Translations under genes and position numbers: made by a program
Assembly (NCBI GenBank): GCA_009922615.1
Contig: RFVF01000005.1
Span: forward strand, 1 to 64,000
DNA: 64,000 bases
Direction of reading: 5' to 3'
Origin: Pseudomonadota bacterium
Lineage (GTDB): Bacteria > Verrucomicrobiota > Verrucomicrobiia > Limisphaerales > SXTU01
The notes under the pieces: generated by a model
The model's database searches: none
What the model saw: only the letters and a program-made list of their open reading frames with translations
What the model was told of the DNA's origin: nothing
Part shown: positions 50,783 through 58,223 of the stretch, one piece after another
Layout: the number at the start of each line of letters is the position of its first letter
Position numbering within the stretch: the first letter of the stretch is position 1

Positions 50783-51589
50783 ATGTTCGTCGGAATTCCG
50801 TCAGTCAACCGGTGCGTGCTCGGGTTTGTGTCTGGGTTCATCGCCTGCGTCGGCTCCTTGTCCGCCGCCGCCCCGGACTTCAAGGGCACCGTCGTCCCGT
50901 TCCTGAAAAAGCACTGTTACGAGTGCCACGGGGAAAAAACGAAGAAGGCGGATCTCGACCTGACCAAGTTCAAGGACGACGCCAACATTCTCAAGGAGCA
51001 CAAACACTGGAAAAGCGTTCTCCAGCAGGTCAACTCCGGCGAGATGCCGCCGAAGAAAAAGCCGCAGCCTTCGCCGCAGGAACTGACCGCCTTGAATTCC
51101 GCCATCGAAAACGCATTCACCCTCGCGGAAAAAAAGACTCCGCCCGATCCCGGCCGCGTGACGGTTCGGCGGCTCAACCGCACGGAATACAACAGCACTG
51201 TCCGCGATCTTGTGAACTTGGATTTCAATCCCACCGAGGATTTCCCGGCTGACGACATCGGCTACGGGTTCGACAACATCGGCGACGTGCTTTCGATTTC
51301 GCCCGTCCATATGGAGCGCTACCTCGCGGCGGCCGAGAGCATTGCCGCCCGCGCGATCGTCCTGAACCGGCTCAACGGCGCACAAATGACGGGGTGGCGC
51401 CGTCCGCGCCGGCGTGACCAACGCCCCCGATGCCGCGCCCGTCAAGATGGCCCTGATCGTGGACGAGGTGGAGAAGCAGTCCGTCACCGTCACCGCGCCG
51501 ATCAAGAAGTGGGAGAACTTCGAGGTGACCCTGAACCTGCCGGCGGGAGAGCACACCTTCAGCATCAAGTATCTCAACCCCGTCACTAG
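50783..51589 (+). CDS. N-terminal fragment of a DUF1587/DUF1592-type c-type cytochrome (frameshifted)
   Basis: The frame encodes 268 residues. A signal-peptide-like N-terminus is followed by a heme c motif (KKHCYECHGEK) and the DUF1587 stretch VRRLNRTEYNSTVRDLVNLD ... FPADDIGYGFDNIGDVLSISP. Homology stops at about residue 205 (NRLNGAQMTG, near 51395). The remaining ~65 codons are out of frame: they read the DNA that encodes the next fragment in another frame. With 51414-53015 it would form one ~740-residue secreted cytochrome of the kind found throughout Planctomycetes and Verrucomicrobia. About 70-100 residues also appear to be missing at the junction. Confidence 0.8.
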   Translation: MFVGIPSVNRCVLGFVSGFIACVGSLSAAAPDFKGTVVPFLKKHCYECHGEKTKKADLDLTKFKDDANILKEHKHWKSVLQQVNSGEMPPKKKPQPSPQELTALNSAIENAFTLAEKKTPPDPGRVTVRRLNRTEYNSTVRDLVNLDFNPTEDFPADDIGYGFDNIGDVLSISPVHMERYLAAAESIAARAIVLNRLNGAQMTGWRRPRRRDQRPRCRARQDGPDRGRGGEAVRHRHRADQEVGELRGDPEPAGGRAHLQHQVSQPRH

Positions 51590-53015
51590 CGGCACTACGA
51601 ACCGCATGTTGTTCGTGCAGCAATTCCAAGTGATCGGCCCGTCCGACACCCGGCCTGAGTTCCAGCAGCGCATAGGCGCGCGGTTTGTCAACACCCCTGC
51701 CGATCGCAAACTCCGCGATTTCACACAGTGGTTTCTCCTGCACGCCTTCCGCCGCCCGCCCACTCCGGCCGAGATGGACCGTTATCTAAAGGTGGCCGAG
51801 GCTGCCTCCGTGCAGGCTACGAACCGCTGGGAAGCTGGCGCGCAGCAGCTCCTCAAGGTTGTGCTCTGCTCGCCCAAATTCCTCTTCCGCGTTGAGCAAG
51901 ATTCGCTTCCGCGTTACCCCGGCGCGCATCCGCTGGATGAGTTTCAACTCGCTTCGCGCCTGAGTTATTTCCTCTGGGGCACGATGCCGGACGATGAGTT
52001 GCTCAACCTTGCCGGCAAGAACCAGCTCACGTCCGGACTGGAATCACAAGTCCGCCGGATGTTGAAGGATCCCCGCGCCGAGTCGCTAACGACCAGCTTT
52101 GCACTCCAATGGCTCCAACTCCAGCGCCTCTCGACCTTTGCACCGGACAACAAGCTGTTCCCCAGCTTCGACGAACGTCTCCGTCGCGCGATGCTGCGCG
52201 AGACGCAGCTCTTCTTTGGGGAAATCGTCCGCGAGGACCGCAGCGTTCTGGATCTGGTGGATGCGAATTACACTTACCTCAATGAAGCCCTAGCCAAGCA
52301 CTACGGCATCGCCGACACCGCCGGCAACGCGCTGTATCAGAAGAAGACCAAGCCCGACGGCAAGCCGATTCCGCGCGATCAGTTTGTGCGCGTTTCCCTT
52401 GCCGGTTCCGAGCGCGGAGGCCTGCTGACGCAAGCCAGCATTCTCACCGTCACCTCGAATCCCACGCGCACCTCGCCCGTGAAGCGTGGCAAATGGGTGC
52501 TCGAACAAATTCTCGGCACGCCGCCGCCGCCGCCGCCGCCCAACGTCCCGGAACTCGACCAGCAGAAGAAGCTCACCGGCACGCTCCGCCAACGCATGGA
52601 GCAGCATCGGGAGAACCCGAGTTGCGCCAACTGCCACAAGCAGATGGATGCCTTGGGTTTCGCCTTCGAAAACTACGACGCCGTCGGCCGCTACCGCACG
52701 AAGGATGCGGAGGGAAACATCGATCCCTCCGGCACGTTACCCGACGGCAAGACGTTCAACGGCCCCGCCGAACTGAAGACCATCCTCAAGGCGAAGAAGG
52801 AACTCGTCGTGCGCAATCTCGCGGAAAAACTGCTCACCTACGGCATCGGGCGCGGCCTTGAATTTCACGACAACCGTGCGCTGAATCAAATCTGCGACCA
52901 AGCCGCCCGCTCCGATTACAAGTTCTCCGCCCTCATCACTTCAATCGTGAAGAGCGACCCCTTCCGTCTCCGTCGCGGGATGGAGTTGGTGAAGCAGCAG
53001 GAATCCGGGCAATAA
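51414..53015 (+). CDS. C-terminal fragment of the same cytochrome: DUF1592, DUF1588, DUF1585
   Basis: The frame gives 533 residues from the first Met/GTG. It opens inside a beta-sandwich segment (APVKMALIVDEVEKQSVTV), with no signal peptide of its own. Then come DUF1592 (LLHAFRRPPTPAEMDRYL ... YFLWGTMPDDELL), DUF1588 (GGLLTQASILTVTSNPTRTS) with a second heme c site (NPSCANCHKQMDALGFAFEN), and DUF1585 (ELVVRNLAEKLLTYGIGRGL) at the end. A Pro run (PPPPPPPN) precedes the heme region, as is usual. Together with 50783-51589 it is a broken gene. The DUF1552 partner gene that normally accompanies such cytochromes is absent. The cellular role of the family is unproven, probably electron transfer linked to polymer oxidation. 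Confidence 0.85.
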   Translation: MTNAPDAAPVKMALIVDEVEKQSVTVTAPIKKWENFEVTLNLPAGEHTFSIKYLNPVTSGTTNRMLFVQQFQVIGPSDTRPEFQQRIGARFVNTPADRKLRDFTQWFLLHAFRRPPTPAEMDRYLKVAEAASVQATNRWEAGAQQLLKVVLCSPKFLFRVEQDSLPRYPGAHPLDEFQLASRLSYFLWGTMPDDELLNLAGKNQLTSGLESQVRRMLKDPRAESLTTSFALQWLQLQRLSTFAPDNKLFPSFDERLRRAMLRETQLFFGEIVREDRSVLDLVDANYTYLNEALAKHYGIADTAGNALYQKKTKPDGKPIPRDQFVRVSLAGSERGGLLTQASILTVTSNPTRTSPVKRGKWVLEQILGTPPPPPPPNVPELDQQKKLTGTLRQRMEQHRENPSCANCHKQMDALGFAFENYDAVGRYRTKDAEGNIDPSGTLPDGKTFNGPAELKTILKAKKELVVRNLAEKLLTYGIGRGLEFHDNRALNQICDQAARSDYKFSALITSIVKSDPFRLRRGMELVKQQESGQ

Positions 53016-53044
53016 AAATCCCCGCCTCCTCACGAAGGCGGGGA
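53011..53044 (-). terminator. Strong intrinsic terminator for the peroxiredoxin operon
   Basis: TCCCCGCCT (53019-53027) pairs perfectly with AGGCGGGGA (53036-53044) around an 8-base loop. On the minus strand it is followed by TTTTTATT, giving a classic Rho-independent terminator. It overlaps the end of the convergent cytochrome gene. Confidence 0.85.
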
Positions 53045-53064
53045 TGGGTGATGGGAAATGCGGC

Positions 53065-53607
53065 TTAGTGCTTCGCGGCCACGCCGAGTTCCTTCAGCTT
53101 GGCGGCGATGTCGGTGGCCGCCGTGGCTGGCTTTACTGCCTTGTCCACGAACAGGATTTTGCCGTCCTTGCCGATGTAGTAGGTCCAGCGCGAGGCCATG
53201 CCCTTTTCGTTCAGCACGCCAAACGCCTTGGCCGTGTCCTTGGTCGGATCACTCAAGATCGCGTAATCCAAGTCCAGGGACTTCGCGAAGGCGGCGTTGC
53301 CTTTCTCGCCTTCGACTGCGTCCACGCTGGCGGTGAAGTAGGCCACGTCGAACTTTTTCAATGCGGAACCCTCGGCTTTGAGGTGTTTGCACTCGGCCGT
53401 GCAGCCGGTGGTGAAGGCTTTTGGAAACCACGCGACGACGACGGCTTGCTTGCCTTTGAAGTCGGCGAGGTTGTAGGTCTTGCCGTCGCTGCCCTGAAGT
53501 TTGAAGTTCGGGGCGGGATCGCCGGCCTTGAGATCAGCCGCGACAGCGGTCATGCCCGCGAAGGCAAATCCGGCCACGGCGGCGCAGAGGAGGGAGAGGG
53601 TTTTCAT
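53065..53607 (-). CDS. Exported peroxiredoxin (Bcp/PrxQ-like)
   Basis: The protein has 180 residues with a signal peptide (KTLSLLCAAVAGFAFAG ... AVAA), so it is periplasmic. The AhpC/TSA-like fold has the peroxidatic Cys in FTTGCTAECKHL; a second Cys four residues later forms a C-x3-C pair. It reduces hydroperoxides using a thiol donor. It is the second gene of a two-peroxiredoxin operon (34 bases after the cytosolic copy) and ends at a strong terminator. The best-supported promoter is the one upstream of the first gene. Confidence 0.9.
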   Translation of the reverse strand: MKTLSLLCAAVAGFAFAGMTAVAADLKAGDPAPNFKLQGSDGKTYNLADFKGKQAVVVAWFPKAFTTGCTAECKHLKAEGSALKKFDVAYFTASVDAVEGEKGNAAFAKSLDLDYAILSDPTKDTAKAFGVLNEKGMASRWTYYIGKDGKILFVDKAVKPATAATDIAAKLKELGVAAKH

Positions 53608-53641
53608 GGTGCTGACAAGGACGGCGCGGAGCCGTCGCAGG

Positions 53642-54121
53642 TTACTTGAGCTTGGCCAGCACTTCCTTCACAGCGGCGAAGTTCGGCAGATCCTTCACGG
53701 TCGTCGTTTGCTCGCTGTATTGCACGACGCCAGCCTTGTCCACGACGAAGGCCGCGCGGGCGCTGACCGCTCCGAAGCCGGCGAGGTCGGGGAGGAGCAC
53801 ACCGTAATCAGCAGCGGTCTTCTTGTTCAAATCGCTGGCGATGGTGATGCCGATCTTGTGCTGGTTGGCCCATGCTTCCTGCGCGAACGGACTGTCCACG
53901 CTAATGGCGATCACGTCGGCGTTGAGGCCGGAGTAGGCAGCGAGGCCAGCAGTGATGTCGCACATCTCCGTGGTGCACACGCCGGTGAAGGCGAGCGGGA
54001 AGAAGAGGATGACCGTGTTCTTCTTGCCGAAATTGGCGGAGAGCTTCACGTCGTTGACGCCGCTGGCGTTCTTGGACTTGAGGGTGAAATCAGGGGCTTT
54101 GGTTCCGACTGCGATGGGCAT
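53642..54121 (-). CDS. Cytosolic peroxiredoxin (AhpE/Bcp-like)
   Basis: This 159-residue protein has no signal peptide. It opens with GTKAPDFTLKSKNASG; the peroxidatic Cys is in PLAFTGVCTTEMCDI with a second Cys five residues later; a later strand is ISVDSPFAQEAWANQ. It detoxifies H2O2 or organic peroxides. With the exported copy downstream it covers both compartments. It has a well-formed promoter (TTGACA-18-TATATG) 41 bases upstream. Confidence 0.92.
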   Translation of the reverse strand: MPIAVGTKAPDFTLKSKNASGVNDVKLSANFGKKNTVILFFPLAFTGVCTTEMCDITAGLAAYSGLNADVIAISVDSPFAQEAWANQHKIGITIASDLNKKTAADYGVLLPDLAGFGAVSARAAFVVDKAGVVQYSEQTTTVKDLPNFAAVKEVLAKLK

Positions 54122-54161
54122 AGTGTTTTTCTAGTTTTGGGTTGAGCAACCGACGGGCGGA

Positions 54162-54191
54162 CATATACGGCTCGACTTGGGGGTGTGTCAA
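54162..54191 (-). promoter_or_regulatory. Sigma-70-type promoter of the peroxiredoxin operon
   Basis: On the minus strand a perfect TTGACA (54191-54186), an 18-base spacer and TATATG (54167-54162) lie upstream of the ATG at 54121. It is the best canonical promoter in the window. Confidence 0.65.
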
Positions 54192-54240
54192 ATGACGATT
54201 CCTTCGTCGCCTTCGCCCGCTCCCGTTCCTGCGCCTCGGC

Positions 54241-54951
54241 TCAAGCTTCCGGCGTCAGCGGAATCTCCGTGCGCAAATGGACGCGCACCGCGTGCTGGCA
54301 GCGGTAAATCACGTAGCCCACGCCACTGCCAAATCCCCCGCCGAACAGCACTCCCCAGCCGAGCTGCGACAACAGCACCCGTTGCTCGCGGTTCAGCATT
54401 TCGCCAAACAGACGTGCCCCGCCGTCGCCGGGCACCCAGCGCCACCAGACTTCGCCGACGAAATACCCGAGGGCATTGAGGACCACCAGCACGGTGGCCG
54501 CGCGCAAGCATTCCCGCTCCGCGCCGAACCCAGCCACCAACACACCTGCCATCGCCAGCGAGCCGAGCACGGCCCCGGCCACTTCTGCGGCGAGGGTCCC
54601 GTGCAATCCGAACCACGCGCCAGTCCACACGACCGAGTAGGCGGTGAACGCCACTGTAAACAGCGCGTAAATCCGCCGTGTCCCGCCCGGCCCGATCACG
54701 AGCTGGCCGAAAACCGCGCCCGCCAGGCCGATGAAGACCAGCGCGCAGGCCGCGTAGAGCCCGCCCTCGCCGATGGCCTTGCCCAGCTCGCGTCCGCCCA
54801 GCGCCCACACGGCGAACGCCGCTAGGCCAACCAACCCGAAGCCGACGCCACCGATGAACAGCGACTGGCGCAGCGTCGGCACGGATGGAGCCACGGCTTC
54901 GGCTGCCACGCGGCTGAGGATGCTTTCCGTCTCGAGGCCAAACAGATTCAT
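54241..54951 (-). CDS. Hypothetical multi-pass membrane protein
   Basis: I do not recognise the family. The 236-residue protein has about six membrane helices (e.g. SLFIGGVGFGLVGLAAFAVW, AACALVFIGLAGAVFGQLVI, GVLFGGGFGSGVGYVIY) and a short hydrophilic N-terminus. The third-position GC bias is like that of the neighbours. A 34-codon reading frame overlaps its ATG by four bases upstream. Confidence 0.65.
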   Translation of the reverse strand: MNLFGLETESILSRVAAEAVAPSVPTLRQSLFIGGVGFGLVGLAAFAVWALGGRELGKAIGEGGLYAACALVFIGLAGAVFGQLVIGPGGTRRIYALFTVAFTAYSVVWTGAWFGLHGTLAAEVAGAVLGSLAMAGVLVAGFGAERECLRAATVLVVLNALGYFVGEVWWRWVPGDGGARLFGEMLNREQRVLLSQLGWGVLFGGGFGSGVGYVIYRCQHAVRVHLRTEIPLTPEA

Positions 54952-55052
54952 CGCCCGCCAGCTTGCGCGAGCGTGGGGTTCCGCGCAACCCAGCCGTGGA
55001 AACTGGCTTCGAGTAGAATGAGCGCTTGGCTTTCGGCTTGCCGAGAGGTCAT
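54948..55052 (-). CDS. Possible 34-residue leader ORF coupled to the membrane protein
   Basis: An ATG at 55052 opens a 34-residue frame (MTSRQAESQALILLEASF at its start) whose TGA overlaps the ATG of the next gene (ATGA). The overlap pattern is what translational coupling looks like, but the peptide is too short to recognise. Confidence 0.3.
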   Translation of the reverse strand: MTSRQAESQALILLEASFHGWVARNPTLAQAGGR

Positions 55053-55110
55053 CGGATGATAGTTTCGGCGCACCCTGCGAACGCCGAAGCCGCAGGACGC
55101 AGGAACCCCG

Positions 55111-57312
55111 ATGCCAATTCTGCCGCGCGCCATAGCTAGTTCAGTTCAACCGCCACCCTTGGCTGTGCTTGCATTCGCCGCTGCCCGCCGTCGCCTTTTT
55201 GCCCTCTGTCTGGGTGCCACATTCGTTGTGGGCGATTCCATTCTCGCGCAATCACCACGGGTTCCTGTGCAGCCCATCGGCAGTTCCTCGGCCACGATCA
55301 GGGCCGGTAGCGAAGACCCCGAAACGTTGCGCGTTCGTGCCGACGCGTTGGCCAAGCGCGGCCAGATCGGCGAAGCCCTGAACCTCACGCGGCGATTGCT
55401 CAAGCTCGATCCCGGCAGCGCGCAGGATCGGTTGACCGAGGCGCAATATCTCGCATGGCTCGGTCGCACTGCCTCCGCAGGAGAACGCTATCGGCGGTTG
55501 ATGCAGGAAAATTCCACTGATGCCGCCGCCGCTGAAGGCTACGGCAACACGCAGCTTTGGCGCAGCAACTGGCGCGAGGCGCAGGCCGCTTACGCCAATG
55601 CCATCAATGCTTCCAGCGCGGACAACGTCTCGGCCCAGCTTGGCTTCCAGCGTGCGCTGCTCGCCGCCGGCCACGCGACCCCCGCCTACCGTCAGGCGCT
55701 CGAGTTGGATCGCCGCACCGGCCGTCAGGACGCGGAGGTCGGCCTGTTCCTCGCATCCATTCACGGTGCGGTGGATGATGATGACGCGGCCTTTCAGTTG
55801 GCCGGCCGTCGGACGACGGATCCCGACGTGCAAGTGCGGCAGACCACATTTCTCGCCCAGCGCCTCATCCAACGCGGTCGCAAGGAAGAAGGTTTGAACC
55901 TCATGGCCTCCTTTGCCGAACGGCACGCGCAGAGCTACAACGCGCTCGTCGCCGCCGGGGAAGTATTCACCGTCGCGCATGAATCTGATGGCGCGCGCGA
56001 ATTCCTCGACCGTGCCACGCAACTCGCTCCCGATCGCGACGAGGCGCCGCTCGCACTCGCCCGGCTCGCGCGCCAACGGGGCAAGTCCCGTGACAGCCTC
56101 GCGCTTTACGAAGGCGTCGTGGCGCGCAACCCGGAGTCGTTGCCCGGCTGGCTTGGCGTCGCTGATCTCGCTCAGATGCGCGGTGATTTGAACCGCGCGT
56201 GGCAGGCCTTGGACTCGGCGCAGCACATTGCTCCGGGCTCGGCTTTGATTTACCGAGAACGGCTCAAGATCAGTTTCCGCGAGCACGATGCCGACACCTT
56301 CAGCGCGGTGCTGGGTGATTACCATCGCACCCAACCGGCGGATGTGTGGCCCGAGCTGTGGGTGCAAAAATGGGCCGATGCCCACGGCGGCGATGTGAAT
56401 GTCGCCGCGCTCGAAGCCCTCCTTGATCCGCTCGCTCCCGAGTCCACCGGCGAAGCTCTTCGCATGATCCGGCGGCACTCCGGCCTGTCGTTGCAGCAGG
56501 CCGCCGCGCGCGTGCCCGCCGCGCCGGGCGTGGAGTTGCAGGAAGCTGCGCAGACCAAGCTCGGCAAACAGGTCCGCGCCGCCGATCCCAGCATCATCGG
56601 TGTGAGCACGGGCTATGAGTTCGCGACGCTCCACGACACCACCGGCGCGGGCGCGCATCTGCAAGCGTGGCACGAGGGCTATGTCGCGGCCTACTGGCGG
56701 CGGCAACTGGGCATGAGCGTCTCGGGCGAGTTCCGCAGCTTCTCGCGCTTCGGTCAGGTGGCGAATCAAATGCTCTTGGGCTGGAACACCCACGTCACCC
56801 CGAGTTGGATCGTTGGCCTCGAAGCCGGCGGGGCGCTCAACGGCGGCTACATCCCGCGTTGGCGCGTAGGGGCGCGCACGGAATACTTTTTCAACGAGCA
56901 ATTCTCCACCGACCTCAGCGTGAGCCATCTGCGCTTCGCGGATGAACCCGTCCTGCAAGTCGTCCCCGGCGTCCGCTGGCAATGGCATCCGCAGTGGTCC
57001 TCCTACGCGCGGATGTATGTGACGCACGACGAGCCCAAGGGCGGGCAGGTGAACACCGGGTTTGCCGGCCTCGTGGGCACGACGTGGGAGTTCACGCCCC
57101 TCTCCTCGGTCAGCGTCAGCTATGCGCTGGGCAGCGAGAACGCCACCCAGCTCATCAAGGGCCTCATCGGCGAGAAGAATTTTCAAAGCGTGGGCGTGGA
57201 CTTCAAGTGGGGCATCAACGAGCACCTGAGCGTGCAACCCACCTACCGCTACGAGACGCACAACCTCTTCGACCTCCACGCCATCGGCCTGAACCTGCAA
57301 CTGCGCTACTAG
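55111..57312 (+). CDS. TPR protein with C-terminal outer-membrane beta-barrel (YaiO-like)
   Basis: The protein has 733 residues. The N-terminus has a hydrophobic export signal (about 25-45, RRLFALCLGATFVVGDSI). Residues about 65-470 are TPR repeats (e.g. ALNLTRRLLKLDPGSAQDRL, LALYEGVVARNPESLPGWL, GDLNRAWQALDSAQHIAPGS). The last ~240 residues are alternating amphipathic strands typical of an outer-membrane barrel (GYIPRWRVGARTEYFF, SVSVSYALGSENA, LSVQPTYRYETHN), ending in the aromatic -RY expected for BamA recognition. The layout resembles YaiO/PgaA-type polysaccharide-export proteins. No exopolysaccharide synthase is nearby. Confidence 0.82.
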   Translation: MPILPRAIASSVQPPPLAVLAFAAARRRLFALCLGATFVVGDSILAQSPRVPVQPIGSSSATIRAGSEDPETLRVRADALAKRGQIGEALNLTRRLLKLDPGSAQDRLTEAQYLAWLGRTASAGERYRRLMQENSTDAAAAEGYGNTQLWRSNWREAQAAYANAINASSADNVSAQLGFQRALLAAGHATPAYRQALELDRRTGRQDAEVGLFLASIHGAVDDDDAAFQLAGRRTTDPDVQVRQTTFLAQRLIQRGRKEEGLNLMASFAERHAQSYNALVAAGEVFTVAHESDGAREFLDRATQLAPDRDEAPLALARLARQRGKSRDSLALYEGVVARNPESLPGWLGVADLAQMRGDLNRAWQALDSAQHIAPGSALIYRERLKISFREHDADTFSAVLGDYHRTQPADVWPELWVQKWADAHGGDVNVAALEALLDPLAPESTGEALRMIRRHSGLSLQQAAARVPAAPGVELQEAAQTKLGKQVRAADPSIIGVSTGYEFATLHDTTGAGAHLQAWHEGYVAAYWRRQLGMSVSGEFRSFSRFGQVANQMLLGWNTHVTPSWIVGLEAGGALNGGYIPRWRVGARTEYFFNEQFSTDLSVSHLRFADEPVLQVVPGVRWQWHPQWSSYARMYVTHDEPKGGQVNTGFAGLVGTTWEFTPLSSVSVSYALGSENATQLIKGLIGEKNFQSVGVDFKWGINEHLSVQPTYRYETHNLFDLHAIGLNLQLRY

Positions 57313-57366
57313 CGCAGCTTGCCGCCTCTTGCTTGTAATTCTAATTTTATCCCGCTCCGCTTTCCC

Positions 57367-58116
57367 ATGTCCTCCGACCTCATCCTCGTCACCGGCGCGG
57401 CCGGCCGTGTCGGCCAGGCCGTCGTGCGGGAACTCCTCGCGCGCGGCGAACGCTTGCGAGCCTTTGACCGCGTGCCCACGCCGGGCGTGGCGGACTCGCA
57501 CGTCGGCAATCTCACCGATGCCGCTGCCGTCCGCCGCGCTGTCGAGGGCGCACACGCCGTCATCCACCTCGCCGCCACGCCTGACGATGCTGACTTCCTG
57601 ACCGACCTGTTGCCGAACAACATCATCGGGCTCCATCACGTCATGGAAGCCACGCGCCTCGCGGGTGCGAAGCGCCTCGTCCTCGCCAGCAGCGGCCAGG
57701 TGAACTGGTGGCAGCGTGAACGCGGCGAGATCCCGATTTGTCCCGAGCATCCGCTCACCCCGCGCTACTGGTATGCCGCCGCGAAAGTCTTCGCCGAATC
57801 CATCGGCCAGGGCTTTGCGGAGACGCACGGCCTGAGCGTGATCGCCGCGCGGCTTGGCTGGTGCCCGCGTCCGGGGCAGGAGGCGGAATTCGCTTCTTAC
57901 GACTGGGCCCGGGACGTTTACCTCAGCCCCGGCGACGCCGGGACCTTCTTCCACGCCGCTGTGAAAGCCCCGCTCACGATCCGCTACATCGCGCTCAACG
58001 CCTTCAGCCGCCCGGTGAACGTGACGCACTTCGACCTCTCGTTGACCAAGCAAGTGCTCGGTTGGGAACCGCGCGAGCAATGGCCCACTGGGATGCTGAC
58101 GGCGGCTCGGATGTAG
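57367..58116 (+). CDS. NAD-dependent epimerase/dehydratase, extended SDR (uronate dehydrogenase-like)
   Basis: The protein has 249 residues. The Rossmann Gly motif is VTGAAGRVGQAVV, with DAAAVRRAVEGAHAVIHLAA as the usual second strand. The catalytic pair is Tyr-x3-Lys in RYWYAAAKVFAE, with a Ser in LASSGQVNW. The size and the RYWYAAAK neighbourhood resemble uronate dehydrogenases and sugar epimerases; the substrate is inferred only. The TAG stop is bases 2-4 of a palindromic element (58113-58203). Confidence 0.85.
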   Translation: MSSDLILVTGAAGRVGQAVVRELLARGERLRAFDRVPTPGVADSHVGNLTDAAAVRRAVEGAHAVIHLAATPDDADFLTDLLPNNIIGLHHVMEATRLAGAKRLVLASSGQVNWWQRERGEIPICPEHPLTPRYWYAAAKVFAESIGQGFAETHGLSVIAARLGWCPRPGQEAEFASYDWARDVYLSPGDAGTFFHAAVKAPLTIRYIALNAFSRPVNVTHFDLSLTKQVLGWEPREQWPTGMLTAARM

Positions 58117-58203
58117 GGCAGCGCGTCCCGCCTGTCTGCTGACTTCACTTTCCGCTCAAGCGGCTTGTTTCAAATGGAGGTCAGGCAAGATGCGCTGACC
58201 TAC
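58113..58203. repeat. 91-bp GTAGG-type inverted-repeat element
   Basis: The left arm 58113-58136 begins GTAGGGCAGCGCGTCCCGCC. The right arm 58180-58203, read on the other strand, begins GTAGGTCAGCGCATCTTGCC; 19 of 24 positions match. It sits between two convergent genes and supplies the TAG stop of the epimerase gene. The arms are of the same type as those of the 216-bp element at 15353. Confidence 0.65.
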
Positions 58204-58223
58204 GCAGCGCTCAGGCCGGCAGT

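Noticed and set aside
52514-52546. Simple CCG repeat resembling an expandable microsatellite
   Set aside because: It encodes the poly-Pro linker usual before the second heme domain in this cytochrome family, so it is explained by coding function.
55252-58080. Long minus-strand open frame (~940 codons) opposite the TPR-barrel and epimerase genes
   Set aside because: Both plus-strand genes have clear domains and motifs. The antisense frame gives low-complexity Arg/Gly/Ala-rich text without domains, a GC-driven shadow.
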